Assembly (NCBI RefSeq): GCF_002803075.1
Contig: NZ_NNBK01000013.1
Coordinates: forward strand, 200,419-264,418
Origin: Streptomyces sp. CB01373
GTDB taxonomy: Bacteria > Actinomycetota > Actinomycetes > Streptomycetales > Streptomycetaceae
Direction of reading: 5' to 3'
Length of the DNA stretch: 64,000 bases
This document shows positions 33,217 to 42,565 of the stretch, piece after piece (position 1 is the first letter of the stretch; each line of letters opens with the position of its first letter). Under the pieces are notes generated by a model, which was given only the letters and a program-made list of their open reading frames with translations, was not told the origin of the DNA and did no database searches. The translations under genes and the position numbers were made by a program.

Positions 33217-34092
33217 ATGGAGCTCGGTCTCGTCGGCCTCGGCAAGATGGGCGGCAACATGCGCGAGCGGATCCGCCGCGCCGGCCACACCGTCATCGGA
33301 TACGACCGCAACCCGGACCTCGCCGATGTCCACAGCCTGGAAGAGCTTGTGGGCAAGCTGCACGGCCCGCGCGTGGTCTGGGTGATGGTCCCGGCCGGCG
33401 AGCCCACCCAGGGCACGATCGACGCCCTCGCCGAGCTGCTGGAGCCCGGCGACGTGGTCGTGGACGGCGGGAACTCCCGCTGGACGGACGACGAGAGGCA
33501 CGCCGAGGAACTGGCCGCCAAGGGCATCGGCTTCGTCGACTGCGGCGTCTCCGGCGGTGTGTGGGGCCTGGAGAACGGCTATGCGCTGATGTACGGCGGC
33601 GACGCGGAGAACGTCGCCAAGGTGCAGCCGGTCTTCGACGCGCTCAAGCCGGAGGGCGACCTCGGCGCCGTGCACGCCGGCAAGGTCGGGGCGGGCCACT
33701 TCGCCAAGATGGTCCACAACGGCATCGAGTACGCGATGATGCAGGCCTACGCCGAGGGCTGGGAGCTGCTGGAGAAGGTCGACTCCGTGGAGAACGTCCG
33801 CGAGGTCTTCCGCTCCTGGCAGGAGGGCACCGTCATCCGCTCCTGGCTGCTTGACCTGGCGGTGAACGCCCTCGCCGAGGACGAGCACCTGGAGCAGCTG
33901 AGGGGCTACGCGCAGGACTCCGGCGAGGGCCGGTGGACCGTGGAGGCGGCCATCGACAACGCCGTGCCGCTGCCCGCGATAACGGCCTCGCTGTTCGCGC
34001 GGTTCTCCTCGCGTCAGGACGACTCGCCGCAGATGAAGATGATCGCCGCGCTGCGCAACCAGTTCGGCGGTCACGCCGTGGAGAAGAAGTAG
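33217..34092 (+). CDS. gnd: 6-phosphogluconate dehydrogenase, short decarboxylating type
   Basis: 291 residues. NAD(P)-binding GLVGLGKMGGNMRERIRRAGH at the N-terminus, the substrate motif DCGVSGGVWGLENGYALM and GHFAKMVHNGIEYAMMQAYAEG with the catalytic Lys. Oxidises and decarboxylates 6-phosphogluconate to ribulose 5-phosphate. The short class (about 300 residues, as in YqeC or plant-type bacterial forms) is normal between dnaN and recF in Streptomyces. ATG start with CTAAGGAACG upstream. Confidence 0.94.
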   Translation: MELGLVGLGKMGGNMRERIRRAGHTVIGYDRNPDLADVHSLEELVGKLHGPRVVWVMVPAGEPTQGTIDALAELLEPGDVVVDGGNSRWTDDERHAEELAAKGIGFVDCGVSGGVWGLENGYALMYGGDAENVAKVQPVFDALKPEGDLGAVHAGKVGAGHFAKMVHNGIEYAMMQAYAEGWELLEKVDSVENVREVFRSWQEGTVIRSWLLDLAVNALAEDEHLEQLRGYAQDSGEGRWTVEAAIDNAVPLPAITASLFARFSSRQDDSPQMKMIAALRNQFGGHAVEKK

Positions 34093-34146
34093 TTTCACCG
34101 GACCGTCTCGGCGGTCCGCAACGCCGGGGGAGGTCGGTGAACGACC

Positions 34147-35268
34147 ATGCACGTCACGCATCTGTCGCTGGCCGACTTCCGCTCGTACGTCCGGGCCGAG
34201 GTGCCGCTCGACCGGGGTGTCACGGCGTTCGTCGGCCCGAACGGCCAGGGCAAGACGAATCTCGTCGAGGCGATCGGCTATCTGGCCACGCTCGGCAGCC
34301 ACCGGGTCACCTCCGACGCTCCGCTGGTCCGCATGGGCGCCGAGCGTGCGGTGGTCCGGGCGCAGGTGCGGCAGGGCGAGCGGCAGCAGCTGGTCGAGCT
34401 GGAGCTGAACCCCGGGCGGGCCAATCGCGCCCGTATCAACCGCTCCTCGCAGGTCAGGCCGCGGGATGTGCTGGGCATCGTGCGGACCGTGCTGTTCGCG
34501 CCCGAGGATCTGGCCCTGGTCAAGGGCGATCCCGGGGAGCGGCGGCGGTTCCTCGACGAGCTGGTGACGGCGCGTTCCCCGCGCATGGCGGGGGTGCGCT
34601 CGGACTACGACCGGGTGCTCAAGCAGCGCAACACGCTGCTGAAGTCGGCCGCGCTGGCGCGCCGGCACGGCGGTCGTTCCATGGACCTGTCCACGCTGGA
34701 CGTGTGGGACCAGCATCTGGCGCGGGCGGGCGCCGAGCTGCTCGCGCAGCGTCTTGACCTGGTCGCCGCGCTGGAGCCGCTGGCGGACAAGGCGTACGAG
34801 CAGCTGGCGCCCGGCGGTGGTCCGGTGGTGCTGGAGTACAAGCCGTCGGCGCCGGGCGAGGCACACACGCGTGAGGATCTCTACGCGCAGCTGATGGCCG
34901 CGCTCGCGGAGGTCCGCAAGCAGGAGATCGAGCGGGGCGTGACGCTCGTGGGGCCGCACCGGGACGACGTGGTGCTCAGGCTCGGCCAGCTGCCGGCGAA
35001 GGGGTACGCCTCGCACGGCGAGTCCTGGTCGTTCGCCCTGGCGCTGCGCCTGGCGTCGTACGACCTGCTGCGCGCGGAGGGCAATGAGCCGGTGCTGATC
35101 CTCGACGACGTCTTCGCGGAACTGGACAGCCGTCGCCGTGAGCGGCTGGCGGAGCTGGTGGCGCCCGGTGAGCAGGTGCTGGTGACCGCCGCGGTCGACG
35201 ACGACGTACCGCACGTGCTGACGGGTACGCGGTTCACCGTGTCGGACGGGACGGTGGAGCGCGTATGA
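34147..35268 (+). CDS. recF: DNA replication and repair protein RecF
   Basis: 373 residues. ABC/SMC-type ATPase: Walker A GPNGQGKTNLVEAIGYL near residue 30, signature region and Walker B LILDDVFAELDSRRRERL near 320. Loads RecA at gaps with RecO/RecR. Begins MHVTHLSLADFRSY, as all RecF. GGAGG upstream of ATG. Its stop overlaps the DUF721 gene start by four bases. Confidence 0.96.
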   Translation: MHVTHLSLADFRSYVRAEVPLDRGVTAFVGPNGQGKTNLVEAIGYLATLGSHRVTSDAPLVRMGAERAVVRAQVRQGERQQLVELELNPGRANRARINRSSQVRPRDVLGIVRTVLFAPEDLALVKGDPGERRRFLDELVTARSPRMAGVRSDYDRVLKQRNTLLKSAALARRHGGRSMDLSTLDVWDQHLARAGAELLAQRLDLVAALEPLADKAYEQLAPGGGPVVLEYKPSAPGEAHTREDLYAQLMAALAEVRKQEIERGVTLVGPHRDDVVLRLGQLPAKGYASHGESWSFALALRLASYDLLRAEGNEPVLILDDVFAELDSRRRERLAELVAPGEQVLVTAAVDDDVPHVLTGTRFTVSDGTVERV

Positions 35269-35801
35269 GCGGCGAGCGGGACGCGGGCCGGGGAAAGGCG
35301 CCCGAGCCGTCGGGCGTGGACCTCGCGCGCGTGGCGCTGCGTGCGGCGAAGGAGGCGGCACGCGCGCGTGGGGACGCGGCGCAGCAGCGGAAGCAGGCGC
35401 GGCGTGGTGGTCTGCGTTCCGGGGCGCGGGCGGACGGCCGTGATCCGATGGCTCTCGGCGCGGCGATCAACCGGCTCATCACCGAGCGCGGCTGGGAGGC
35501 TCCTGCCGCGGTGGGCGGTGTGATGGGGCGCTGGCCGCAGATCGTCGGGGCGGACGTGGCCAAGCACTGTGTGCCGGATCGCTACGACGAGGACGAGCGG
35601 GTGCTGTCCGTGCGCTGCGATTCGACGGCGTGGGCGACGAATCTGCGGCTGCTGGCTCCGACGCTGGTGGCCCGGCTCAACGAGGACCTGGGGCACGGCG
35701 CGGTGCGCACGATCAAGGTGTTCGGGCCGGGCAGCGGTGGTCGCCGGTACGGTCCGCTGCGGGTTCCGGGCAGTACGGGACCCGGCGACACCTATGGGTG
35801 A
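35265..35801 (+). CDS. DUF721/DciA-like protein
   Basis: 178 residues. After a basic N-terminal stretch of about 60 residues comes the DUF721 core (GAAINRLITERGWEAPAAVGGVMGRWPQIVGADVAKHC; VLSVRCDSTAWATNLRLLAPTLVARLNE). DUF721 proteins include DciA, which loads the DnaB helicase in bacteria without DnaC; this fits its place between recF and gyrB. ATGA overlap with recF implies coupling. The helicase-loading role here is inferred from the family. Confidence 0.88.
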   Translation: MSGERDAGRGKAPEPSGVDLARVALRAAKEAARARGDAAQQRKQARRGGLRSGARADGRDPMALGAAINRLITERGWEAPAAVGGVMGRWPQIVGADVAKHCVPDRYDEDERVLSVRCDSTAWATNLRLLAPTLVARLNEDLGHGAVRTIKVFGPGSGGRRYGPLRVPGSTGPGDTYG

Positions 35802-36214
35802 CAGACGTCACACAGCGGGGCCCTGACGGCCCTTTCGGGGTGCGTGACGGCGGTCCTCCGCGCATCCGCACGCTCTTGCGAATCCCTACGTGACCCGGGA
35901 GTAGCGAAGTGTTGACGCCCGGAAGCGCTGAGTGCCGCTGTGAGCCTCTCGGAGCCCCCTTGTGCATATCGGGACCCGGCCAAGACCGGTTGAGGGCGCC
36001 ACATGCGTACTCAGGTACCGGCAAACCCCCATCACTGTCGGCGCTACCGGTAGACTGGAAGGAGATCCCGCCCCAATCGTGGGGACCGTCCGGGAAAAGC
36101 TGAGCAACGCTGATCAAGGCTTACCAACGCAACATGCCGCAGCCGCTCCGGCAACCCTCCCCGGAGGGGGCACCCCCAGGAGCCCGGCTCGTGCTGTGCC
36201 AGAAAGGGCGCTTC
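35802..36214. other. Upstream region of gyrB
   Basis: 413 bp without a supportable gene. It must hold the gyrB promoter, probably near TAGACT at 36051-36056. An in-frame ATG at 36134 would extend GyrB by 27 residues but lacks conserved sequence. Confidence 0.55.
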
Positions 36215-38272
36215 GTGGCCGATTCCGGCAACCCCAACGAGAACATCCCGTCCACCGACGCCGGCGTGAACGGGGCCGCATCCTCGAACGGCGAGGTCAC
36301 GGCCTCCTACGACGCCAGCGCGATCACCGTCCTCGAGGGTCTGGACGCGGTCCGCAAGCGACCCGGCATGTACATCGGTTCCACCGGTGAGCGCGGCCTG
36401 CACCACCTCGTGTACGAGGTGGTCGACAACTCCGTCGACGAGGCGCTGGCCGGGCACGCGGACACCATCGACGTGACGATCCTGGCCGACGGCGGCGTGC
36501 GCGTGGTCGACAACGGCCGCGGCATCCCGGTGGGCATCGTCCCCTCCGAGAACAAGCCGGCCCTGGAGGTCGTGCTGACCGTCCTGCACGCGGGCGGTAA
36601 GTTCGGGGGCGGCGGTTACGCGGTCTCCGGCGGTCTGCACGGTGTCGGCGTCTCCGTCGTGAACGCCCTGTCGGCCAAGGTCTCGGTCGAGGTCAGGACC
36701 GACGGCCACCGCTGGACGCAGGACTACAAGATGGGCGTCCCGACCGCTCCGCTGGCCAAGCACGAGGCCATCGAGCGGACCGGCACGTCCGTCACGTTCT
36801 GGGCCGACCCGGAGATCTTCGAGACCACCGACTACTCCTTCGAGACGCTGTCGCGGCGTTTCCAGGAGATGGCGTTCCTCAACAAGGGCCTGACGATCAA
36901 GCTCACCGACGAGCGTGAGTCGGCGAAGGCCACGTCGGGGGCGGACGAGGCGGGTGCGGACGAGAAGGACGAGGTCAAGGCGGTCGTCTACCGCTACGAC
37001 GGCGGCATCGTCGACTTCGTGAAGTACCTCAACTCCCGCAAGGGCGAAGTGGTGCACCCCACCGTCATCGACCTGGAGGCCGAGGACAAGGACAAGAGCC
37101 TGTCCCTCGAGGTCGCCATGCAGTGGAACGGCGGCTACAGCGAGGGCGTGTACTCCTTCGCGAACATCATCCACACCCACGAGGGCGGTACGCACGAGGA
37201 GGGCTTCCGCGCGGCCCTCACGAGCCTGATCAACAAGTACGCGCGCGACAAGAAGCTGCTGCGCGACAAGGACGACAACCTCACGGGCGACGACATCCGC
37301 GAGGGTCTGACGGCGATCATCTCGGTCAAGCTGAGCGAGCCGCAGTTCGAGGGCCAGACCAAGACCAAGCTGGGCAACACGGAGGCGAAGACCTTCGTCC
37401 AGAAGGCCGTCTACGAGCACCTCAACGACTGGCTGGACCGCAACCCGGTCGAGGCGGCGGACATCATCCGCAAGGGCATCCAGGCGGCCACCGCGCGCGT
37501 GGCGGCCCGCAAGGCCCGCGACCTCACCCGCCGCAAGGGCCTGCTGGAGTCGGCCTCGCTGCCGGGCAAGCTCTCCGACTGCCAGTCGAACGACCCGACC
37601 AAGTGCGAGATCTTCATCGTCGAGGGCGACTCCGCCGGCGGCTCGGCCAAGTCCGGCCGCAACCCGGAGTACCAGGCGATCCTCCCGATCCGCGGCAAGA
37701 TCCTCAACGTCGAGAAGGCGCGGATCGACAAGATCCTGCAGAACCAGGAGATCCAGGCGCTGATCTCCGCGTTCGGCACGGGTGTGCACGAGGACTTCGA
37801 CATCGAGAAGCTCCGCTATCACAAGATCATCCTGATGGCGGACGCCGACGTCGACGGCCAGCACATCAACACCCTGCTGCTGACCTTCCTGTTCCGCTTC
37901 ATGCGGCCGCTGGTCGAGGCCGGGCACGTGTTCCTGTCGCGTCCCCCGCTGTACAAGATCAAGTGGGGCCGGGAGGACGTCGAGTACGCGTACTCCGACC
38001 GCGAGCGCGACGCGCTCCTCGAGATGGGCCGCCAGCGCGGCAAGCGGGTCCGTGAGGACTCGATCCAGCGCTTCAAGGGTCTCGGCGAGATGAACGCCGA
38101 GGAGCTGCGTGTGACCACCATGGACCAGGAGCACCGTGTGCTCGGCCAGGTCACCCTCGACGACGCCGCCCAGGCCGACGACCTGTTCTCGGTCCTGATG
38201 GGCGAGGACGTCGAGGCCCGCCGCCAGTTCATCCAGCGCAACGCCAAGGACGTCCGCTTCCTCGACATCTGA
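36215..38272 (+). CDS. gyrB: DNA gyrase subunit B
   Basis: 685 residues. GHKL ATPase motifs: YEVVDNSVDEAL (near 70), DNGRGIPVG, GGLHGVGVSVVNALS; TOPRIM motifs EGDSAGGSAKSGRN (near 470) and MADADVDGQHI. ATP-driven partner of GyrA that introduces negative supercoils. A 24-residue acidic, Asn/Ser-rich N-terminal extension is usual for Streptomyces. GTG start at 36215 with AAAGGG upstream. The sequence shows no evident change in the aminocoumarin-binding region, but this was not checked in detail. Confidence 0.97.
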   Translation: MADSGNPNENIPSTDAGVNGAASSNGEVTASYDASAITVLEGLDAVRKRPGMYIGSTGERGLHHLVYEVVDNSVDEALAGHADTIDVTILADGGVRVVDNGRGIPVGIVPSENKPALEVVLTVLHAGGKFGGGGYAVSGGLHGVGVSVVNALSAKVSVEVRTDGHRWTQDYKMGVPTAPLAKHEAIERTGTSVTFWADPEIFETTDYSFETLSRRFQEMAFLNKGLTIKLTDERESAKATSGADEAGADEKDEVKAVVYRYDGGIVDFVKYLNSRKGEVVHPTVIDLEAEDKDKSLSLEVAMQWNGGYSEGVYSFANIIHTHEGGTHEEGFRAALTSLINKYARDKKLLRDKDDNLTGDDIREGLTAIISVKLSEPQFEGQTKTKLGNTEAKTFVQKAVYEHLNDWLDRNPVEAADIIRKGIQAATARVAARKARDLTRRKGLLESASLPGKLSDCQSNDPTKCEIFIVEGDSAGGSAKSGRNPEYQAILPIRGKILNVEKARIDKILQNQEIQALISAFGTGVHEDFDIEKLRYHKIILMADADVDGQHINTLLLTFLFRFMRPLVEAGHVFLSRPPLYKIKWGREDVEYAYSDRERDALLEMGRQRGKRVREDSIQRFKGLGEMNAEELRVTTMDQEHRVLGQVTLDDAAQADDLFSVLMGEDVEARRQFIQRNAKDVRFLDI

Positions 38273-38314
38273 GTCGGTCTCAGCTGACCGCACCAGGAAG
38301 GATCCTCACCAGCA

Positions 38315-40909
38315 ATGGCCGACGAGAACACTCCAGTCACCCCTGAAGAGGGCGGCGAACTCGCCATGCGCGTCGAGCCCGTCGGGCTCGAGACGGAGAT
38401 GCAGCGTTCGTACCTCGACTACGCGATGTCCGTCATCGTCTCGCGTGCGCTGCCGGACGTCAGGGACGGTCTCAAGCCCGTCCACCGCCGCGTGCTGTAC
38501 GCGATGTACGACGGCGGCTACCGCCCCGACCGCGGCTTCTACAAGTGCGCCCGCGTCGTCGGCGACGTCATGGGCAACTATCACCCGCACGGCGACTCCT
38601 CGATCTACGACGCGCTGGTCCGCCTCGCGCAGCCGTGGGCGATGCGGATGCCGCTGGTGGACTCCAACGGCAACTTCGGTTCGCCGGGCAACGACCCGGC
38701 GGCGGCCATGCGCTACACCGAGTGCAAGATGGCGCCGCTGTCGATGGAGATGGTCCGCGACATCGACGAGGGGACCGTCGACTTCACGGACAACTACGAC
38801 GGCCGCTCCCAGGAGCCGACCGTCCTGCCCGCCCGCTTCCCGAACCTGCTGATCAACGGCTCGGCCGGTATCGCGGTGGGCATGGCCACGAACATCCCGT
38901 CGCACAACCTGCGCGAGGTCGCCTCCGGTGCCCAGTGGTACCTGGAGAACCCGGAGGCCTCCCACGAGGAGCTCCTCGACGCGCTGATCGAGCGGATCAA
39001 GGGCCCGGACTTCCCCACCGGCGCGCTCGTCGTCGGCCGCAAGGGCATCGAGGAGGCGTACCGCACCGGCCGCGGCTCGATCACCATGCGCGCCGTGGTT
39101 GAGGTCGAGGAGATCCAGAACCGCCAGTGCCTGGTGGTCACGGAGCTGCCGTACCAGGTCAACCCGGACAACCTCGCGCAGAAGATCGCCGACCTGGTGA
39201 AGGACGGCAAGATCGGCGGTATCGCGGACGTCCGCGACGAGACCAGCTCGCGCACCGGTCAGCGCCTGGTGATCGTCCTCAAGCGGGACGCGGTCGCCAA
39301 GGTCGTCCTGAACAACCTCTACAAGCACACCGACCTGCAGACGAACTTCGGCGCCAACATGCTGGCGCTGGTCGACGGCGTGCCGCGCACGCTGTCGCTG
39401 GACGCGTTCATCCGTCACTGGGTGACGCACCAGGTCGAGGTCGTCGTCCGCCGTACGCGGTTCCGGCTGCGCAAGGCGGAGGAGCGGGCGCACATCCTGC
39501 GCGGTCTGCTGAAGGCCCTGGACGCCATCGACGAGGTCATCGCGCTCATCCGGCGCAGTGCGACCGTCGAGGTCGCGCGTGAGGGCCTGATGAGCCTGCT
39601 GGAGATCGACGAGATCCAGGCCAACGCCATCCTGGAGATGCAGCTGAGGCGACTGGCCGCCCTGGAGCGGCAGAAGATCGTCCAGGAGCACGACGAGCTC
39701 CAGACCAAGATCAACGAGTACAACCAGATCCTCGCCTCCCCGGTCCGCCAGCGCGGGATCGTCAGCGAGGAGCTGGCGGCGATCGTCGAGAAGTTCGGCG
39801 ACGACCGCAAGACGAAGCTGATCCCCTACGAGGGCGACATGTCCATCGAGGACCTGATCGCCGAAGAGGACATCGTCGTCACGGTCAGCCGCGGCGGCTA
39901 CATCAAGCGGACCAAGACCGACGACTACCGCGCCCAGAAGCGCGGCGGCAAGGGCGTGCGCGGCACGAAGCTGAAGGAAGACGACATCGTCGACCACTTC
40001 TTCGTCTCCACCACGCACCACTGGCTGCTGTTCTTCACCAACAAGGGCCGGGTCTACCGGGCGAAGGCCTACGAGCTGCCGGACGCCGGCCGGGACGCGC
40101 GCGGTCAGCACGTGGCGAACCTGCTGGCCTTCCAGCCGGACGAGGCGATCGCTCAGATCCTCGCGATCCGCGACTACGAAGCGGCGCCGTACCTGGTGCT
40201 CGGCACCAAGGCGGGCCTGGTCAAGAAGACGCCTCTGAAGGATTACGATTCTCCTCGCTCCGGTGGTGTCATCGCGATCAACCTGCGTGAGCAGGAGGGC
40301 GGTTCCGATGACGAACTGATCGGGGCCGAGCTGGTCTCCGCCGATGATGATCTGCTTCTGATCAGCAAGAAGGCGCAATCGATCAGGTTCACCGCCTCGG
40401 ACGACACTCTGCGTCCGATGGGCCGTGCCACCTCGGGTGTCAAGGGCATGAGTTTCCGCGGTGGCGACGAACTGCTCTCGATGAATGTTGTTCGACCCGG
40501 TACGTTCGTGTTCACTGCCACCGATGGCGGGTACGCCAAGCGGACCCGTGTCGACGAGTACCGCGTCCAGGGTCGTGGCGGCCTCGGCATCAAGGCCGCC
40601 AAGATCGTGGAGGACCGCGGTTCGCTCGTGGGAGCGCTGGTTGTCGAGGAGACCGACGAGATCCTCGCCATCACGCTCTCGGGCGGTGTGATTCGTACGC
40701 GAGTCAACGAGGTCAGGGAGACGGGCCGTGACACCATGGGCGTCCAACTGATCAATCTGGGGAAGCGCGATGCCGTCGTCGGTATCGCACGTAACGCCGA
40801 GGCGGGGCGCGAGGCGGAGGAAGTCGACGGCGACGTGGCCGTGGACGAGACCGCCGAGGGGGCCGCGACCAGCGGCACGGACGAGGGCGAGGTGTCCTCG
40901 GCCGAGTAG
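38315..40909 (+). CDS. gyrA: DNA gyrase subunit A
   Basis: 864 residues. The active-site Tyr lies in AAAMRYTECK (near residue 133); the quinolone region reads HPHGDSSIYD (about 90-99), with the usual Ser and Asp. The C-terminal beta-pinwheel includes the GyrA box QKRGGKGVRG. Cuts and rejoins DNA as GyrA2B2. A Glu/Asp/Ala tail closes it. ATG start with AGGAAGGA upstream, 42 bp after gyrB. From about 40220 to 40800 third positions become much richer in A/T than in the rest of the gene. Confidence 0.97.
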   Translation: MADENTPVTPEEGGELAMRVEPVGLETEMQRSYLDYAMSVIVSRALPDVRDGLKPVHRRVLYAMYDGGYRPDRGFYKCARVVGDVMGNYHPHGDSSIYDALVRLAQPWAMRMPLVDSNGNFGSPGNDPAAAMRYTECKMAPLSMEMVRDIDEGTVDFTDNYDGRSQEPTVLPARFPNLLINGSAGIAVGMATNIPSHNLREVASGAQWYLENPEASHEELLDALIERIKGPDFPTGALVVGRKGIEEAYRTGRGSITMRAVVEVEEIQNRQCLVVTELPYQVNPDNLAQKIADLVKDGKIGGIADVRDETSSRTGQRLVIVLKRDAVAKVVLNNLYKHTDLQTNFGANMLALVDGVPRTLSLDAFIRHWVTHQVEVVVRRTRFRLRKAEERAHILRGLLKALDAIDEVIALIRRSATVEVAREGLMSLLEIDEIQANAILEMQLRRLAALERQKIVQEHDELQTKINEYNQILASPVRQRGIVSEELAAIVEKFGDDRKTKLIPYEGDMSIEDLIAEEDIVVTVSRGGYIKRTKTDDYRAQKRGGKGVRGTKLKEDDIVDHFFVSTTHHWLLFFTNKGRVYRAKAYELPDAGRDARGQHVANLLAFQPDEAIAQILAIRDYEAAPYLVLGTKAGLVKKTPLKDYDSPRSGGVIAINLREQEGGSDDELIGAELVSADDDLLLISKKAQSIRFTASDDTLRPMGRATSGVKGMSFRGGDELLSMNVVRPGTFVFTATDGGYAKRTRVDEYRVQGRGGLGIKAAKIVEDRGSLVGALVVEETDEILAITLSGGVIRTRVNEVRETGRDTMGVQLINLGKRDAVVGIARNAEAGREAEEVDGDVAVDETAEGAATSGTDEGEVSSAE

Positions 40910-40927
40910 CTCGAGGAGAGAGTCATC

Positions 40928-41671
40928 GTGAGCGGAGCCACGGGCGCCGGATCGGCCGGTACCTCCACTGGTACGGGAGCGGACGGCGGCGGCCGTGGCT
41001 CCGCCGCGCCTGCGACGGACACGCATACGACCAATCTGCAAGCGATCAAGTCGCCCGCGGCCGATGCGCACACGCCCCACACTCACGGATCCCAGGGGGG
41101 AACGGTGACGGACACCCGAGGTCCGCAGGCCCAGCAGGCGAACGCCGCGGCCGGTCAGCAGGCGGCGGGCTCTCCGCTGCCGGGTGACCGGCAGTCCCAG
41201 CAGCCCGCCGGGCCGTACCACCCGCCGCAGGCCTACCCGGCGGCCGAGCCCGCCTCCCAGGCGGTGCGCCGGCCGCGCATGGGCGTGCGTACCGAACCGC
41301 GCACCCGCAAGGCCCGGCTGCGCGTGGCCAAGGCCGATCCGTGGTCGGTGATGAAGGTCAGCTTCCTGCTCTCCATCGCCCTGGGCATCTGCACGATCGT
41401 GGCGGCCGCCGTGCTGTGGATGGTCATGAACGCGATGGGTGTGTTCTCCACGGTCGGCGGGACGATCTCCGAGGCCACGGGCTCGAACGAGTCCAACGGC
41501 TTCGACCTCCAGTCCTTCCTGTCCCTCCCCCACGTGCTGATGTTCACGTCGATCATCGCCGTGATCGACGTGGTGCTGGCGACGGCCCTCGCGACCCTCG
41601 GAGCGTTCATGTACAACCTCTCCGCGGGCTTCGCCGGCGGCGTCGAGTTGACGCTGGCCGAGGACGAGTAG
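40928..41671 (+). CDS. DUF3566 membrane protein
   Basis: 247 residues. A Gly/Ala/Gln/Pro-rich disordered N-terminal half is followed by RKARLRVAKADPWSVMKVSFLLSIALG, the opening of DUF3566, and two membrane helices with a conserved loop (FSTVGGTISEATG). This protein follows gyrA in many actinobacteria. Mycobacterial Rv0007 is the same family; its function is not established, though a cell-wall or division-site role is often suggested. GTG start 18 bp after gyrA, so likely in the gyrase operon. Confidence 0.9.
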   Translation: MSGATGAGSAGTSTGTGADGGGRGSAAPATDTHTTNLQAIKSPAADAHTPHTHGSQGGTVTDTRGPQAQQANAAAGQQAAGSPLPGDRQSQQPAGPYHPPQAYPAAEPASQAVRRPRMGVRTEPRTRKARLRVAKADPWSVMKVSFLLSIALGICTIVAAAVLWMVMNAMGVFSTVGGTISEATGSNESNGFDLQSFLSLPHVLMFTSIIAVIDVVLATALATLGAFMYNLSAGFAGGVELTLAEDE

Positions 41672-41746
41672 TCCGGCCGACGCGCCCTCCACGGCGTCTG
41701 CGGCGGTGTCGCGAAACGTCCGCTGACGGTCCCCCGACAACCGATT

Positions 41747-41775
41747 TTGGGACTGCCCCCCTCGTGCGCTAATCT
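41747..41775 (+). promoter_or_regulatory. Promoter candidate of tRNA-Ile
   Basis: TTGGGA, 17-base spacer, TAATCT, about 40 bp upstream of the mature tRNA start; fits a housekeeping HrdB promoter. Confidence 0.55.
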
Positions 41776-41815
41776 TCAGGAGTCAGCGCGCGGGACATAC
41801 CCCGCAGAGCGCGGC

Positions 41816-41892
41816 GGGGCTATAGCTCAGTTGGTTAGAGCGCATCCCTGATAAGGATGAGGCCACAGGTTCAAATCCTGTTAGCCCCACCA
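41816..41892 (+). tRNA. tRNA-Ile (anticodon GAT)
   Basis: 77 nt including an encoded CCA. Acceptor GGGGCTA pairs with TAGCCCC; D-arm AGCTCAGTTGGTTAGAGC, anticodon loop CTGATAA, T-arm GGTTCAAATCC. The 3' part from 41847 is duplicated at 43276-43318, marking an integration site. Confidence 0.97.
41847..41889. repeat. att site, tRNA-proximal copy
   Basis: 43 bp in the anticodon arm to 3' end of tRNA-Ile, repeated directly at 43276-43318 with a single mismatch (41854 versus 43283). Confidence 0.88.
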
Positions 41893-41896
41893 GCGA

Positions 41897-41930
41897 AAAG
41901 ACCCCCAGTCGATACCGGCTGGGGGTCTTT
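41897..41930 (+). terminator. Terminator of tRNA-Ile
   Basis: Stem AAAGACCCCCAG with CTGGGGGTCTTT and a ten-base loop, followed by no long T run. Confidence 0.8.
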
Positions 41931-41947
41931 GACATCCACGGCTGACA

Positions 41948-42565
41948 TCAGCCGATGAGCGGGTCTTCCAGAAGTTGGGCGACCTTGGGGTGCACCTTCA
42001 GGAAGGCGAGCAGCGTGCCGCAGGTGTGCCGGGCGAGCCGGACGGTGATGCGGCGGACGCCGGCGCGCTTCACGAGGCGGTCGAAGGTCCGGGAGAAGCC
42101 CACCGGGTCGATCATGCCGCCGCGCTCCGAGGAGAAGATCAGGTCATGGTCCGGTTCCTGAGACCAGTGCTCGCCGGCGATCTTCCGTTCCAGCTCTTGC
42201 AGCTCCCGCCGTTCCTCCAGGGCACGGGCGCAGAACTCGGGGAGAGGAAGCACGGCCTGTGAGGACTCGGTCTTGAGGTCCTTCAGGACCAGCCCGACGC
42301 CCTTGACGCGCTGCACCTGCTTGACCGGGGTGAAGTGGCGAGCCTCGCAGTCGATGTCTTGCCAGCGCAGGCCCAGGACCTCACTGCGGCGGAGCCCCAG
42401 CACGAGGACCAGGACGCAGGCCGCGTAGAGGCGGTGGGTGCGGGACGCCCGCACCAGTCGCGCGCTCCACCTCGACGCCAGGAACCACGCCCGCTCCACG
42501 GTGTGTGGGTCGATGGCGGACGGGATGGGAGCTGGGGAGAGTGGTGGGCCGAGGTGTGTCACCAA
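41948..42565 (-). pseudogene. int: Tyrosine integrase, truncated remnant
   Basis: 205 codons from the catalytic half of a phage/ICE-type tyrosine recombinase. The first catalytic Arg lies in VLGLRRSEVLGLRWQDID and the third in VRLARHTCGTLLAFLKVHPKVAQLL (family form: HxxRHTxxTLL). The sequence then stops at EDPLIG, so the box with GHS and the nucleophilic Tyr is gone; the N-terminal arm and core-binding domains (about 150-200 residues) are absent too. It cannot be a working integrase. It points towards and ends 56 bp from tRNA-Ile, as integrase genes of tRNA-targeting elements do. Best match in style is to actinomycete integrative elements of the pSAM2 type. Confidence 0.85.

Noticed and set aside
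33094..35361. 755-codon antisense frame over gnd and recF
   Set aside because: Fully antisense to two established genes, with no ribosome site or motifs.
36134..36214. N-terminal extension of GyrB
   Set aside because: The extra 27 residues are Pro/Gly/Arg-rich and not GyrB-like; GTG 36215 has the better context.
38306..41740. 1144-codon open frame antisense to gyrA and its 3' neighbour
   Set aside because: High G+C removes stop codons from antisense frames; the translation is Arg/Asp/Val/Leu-rich without family motifs, while gyrA is certain.
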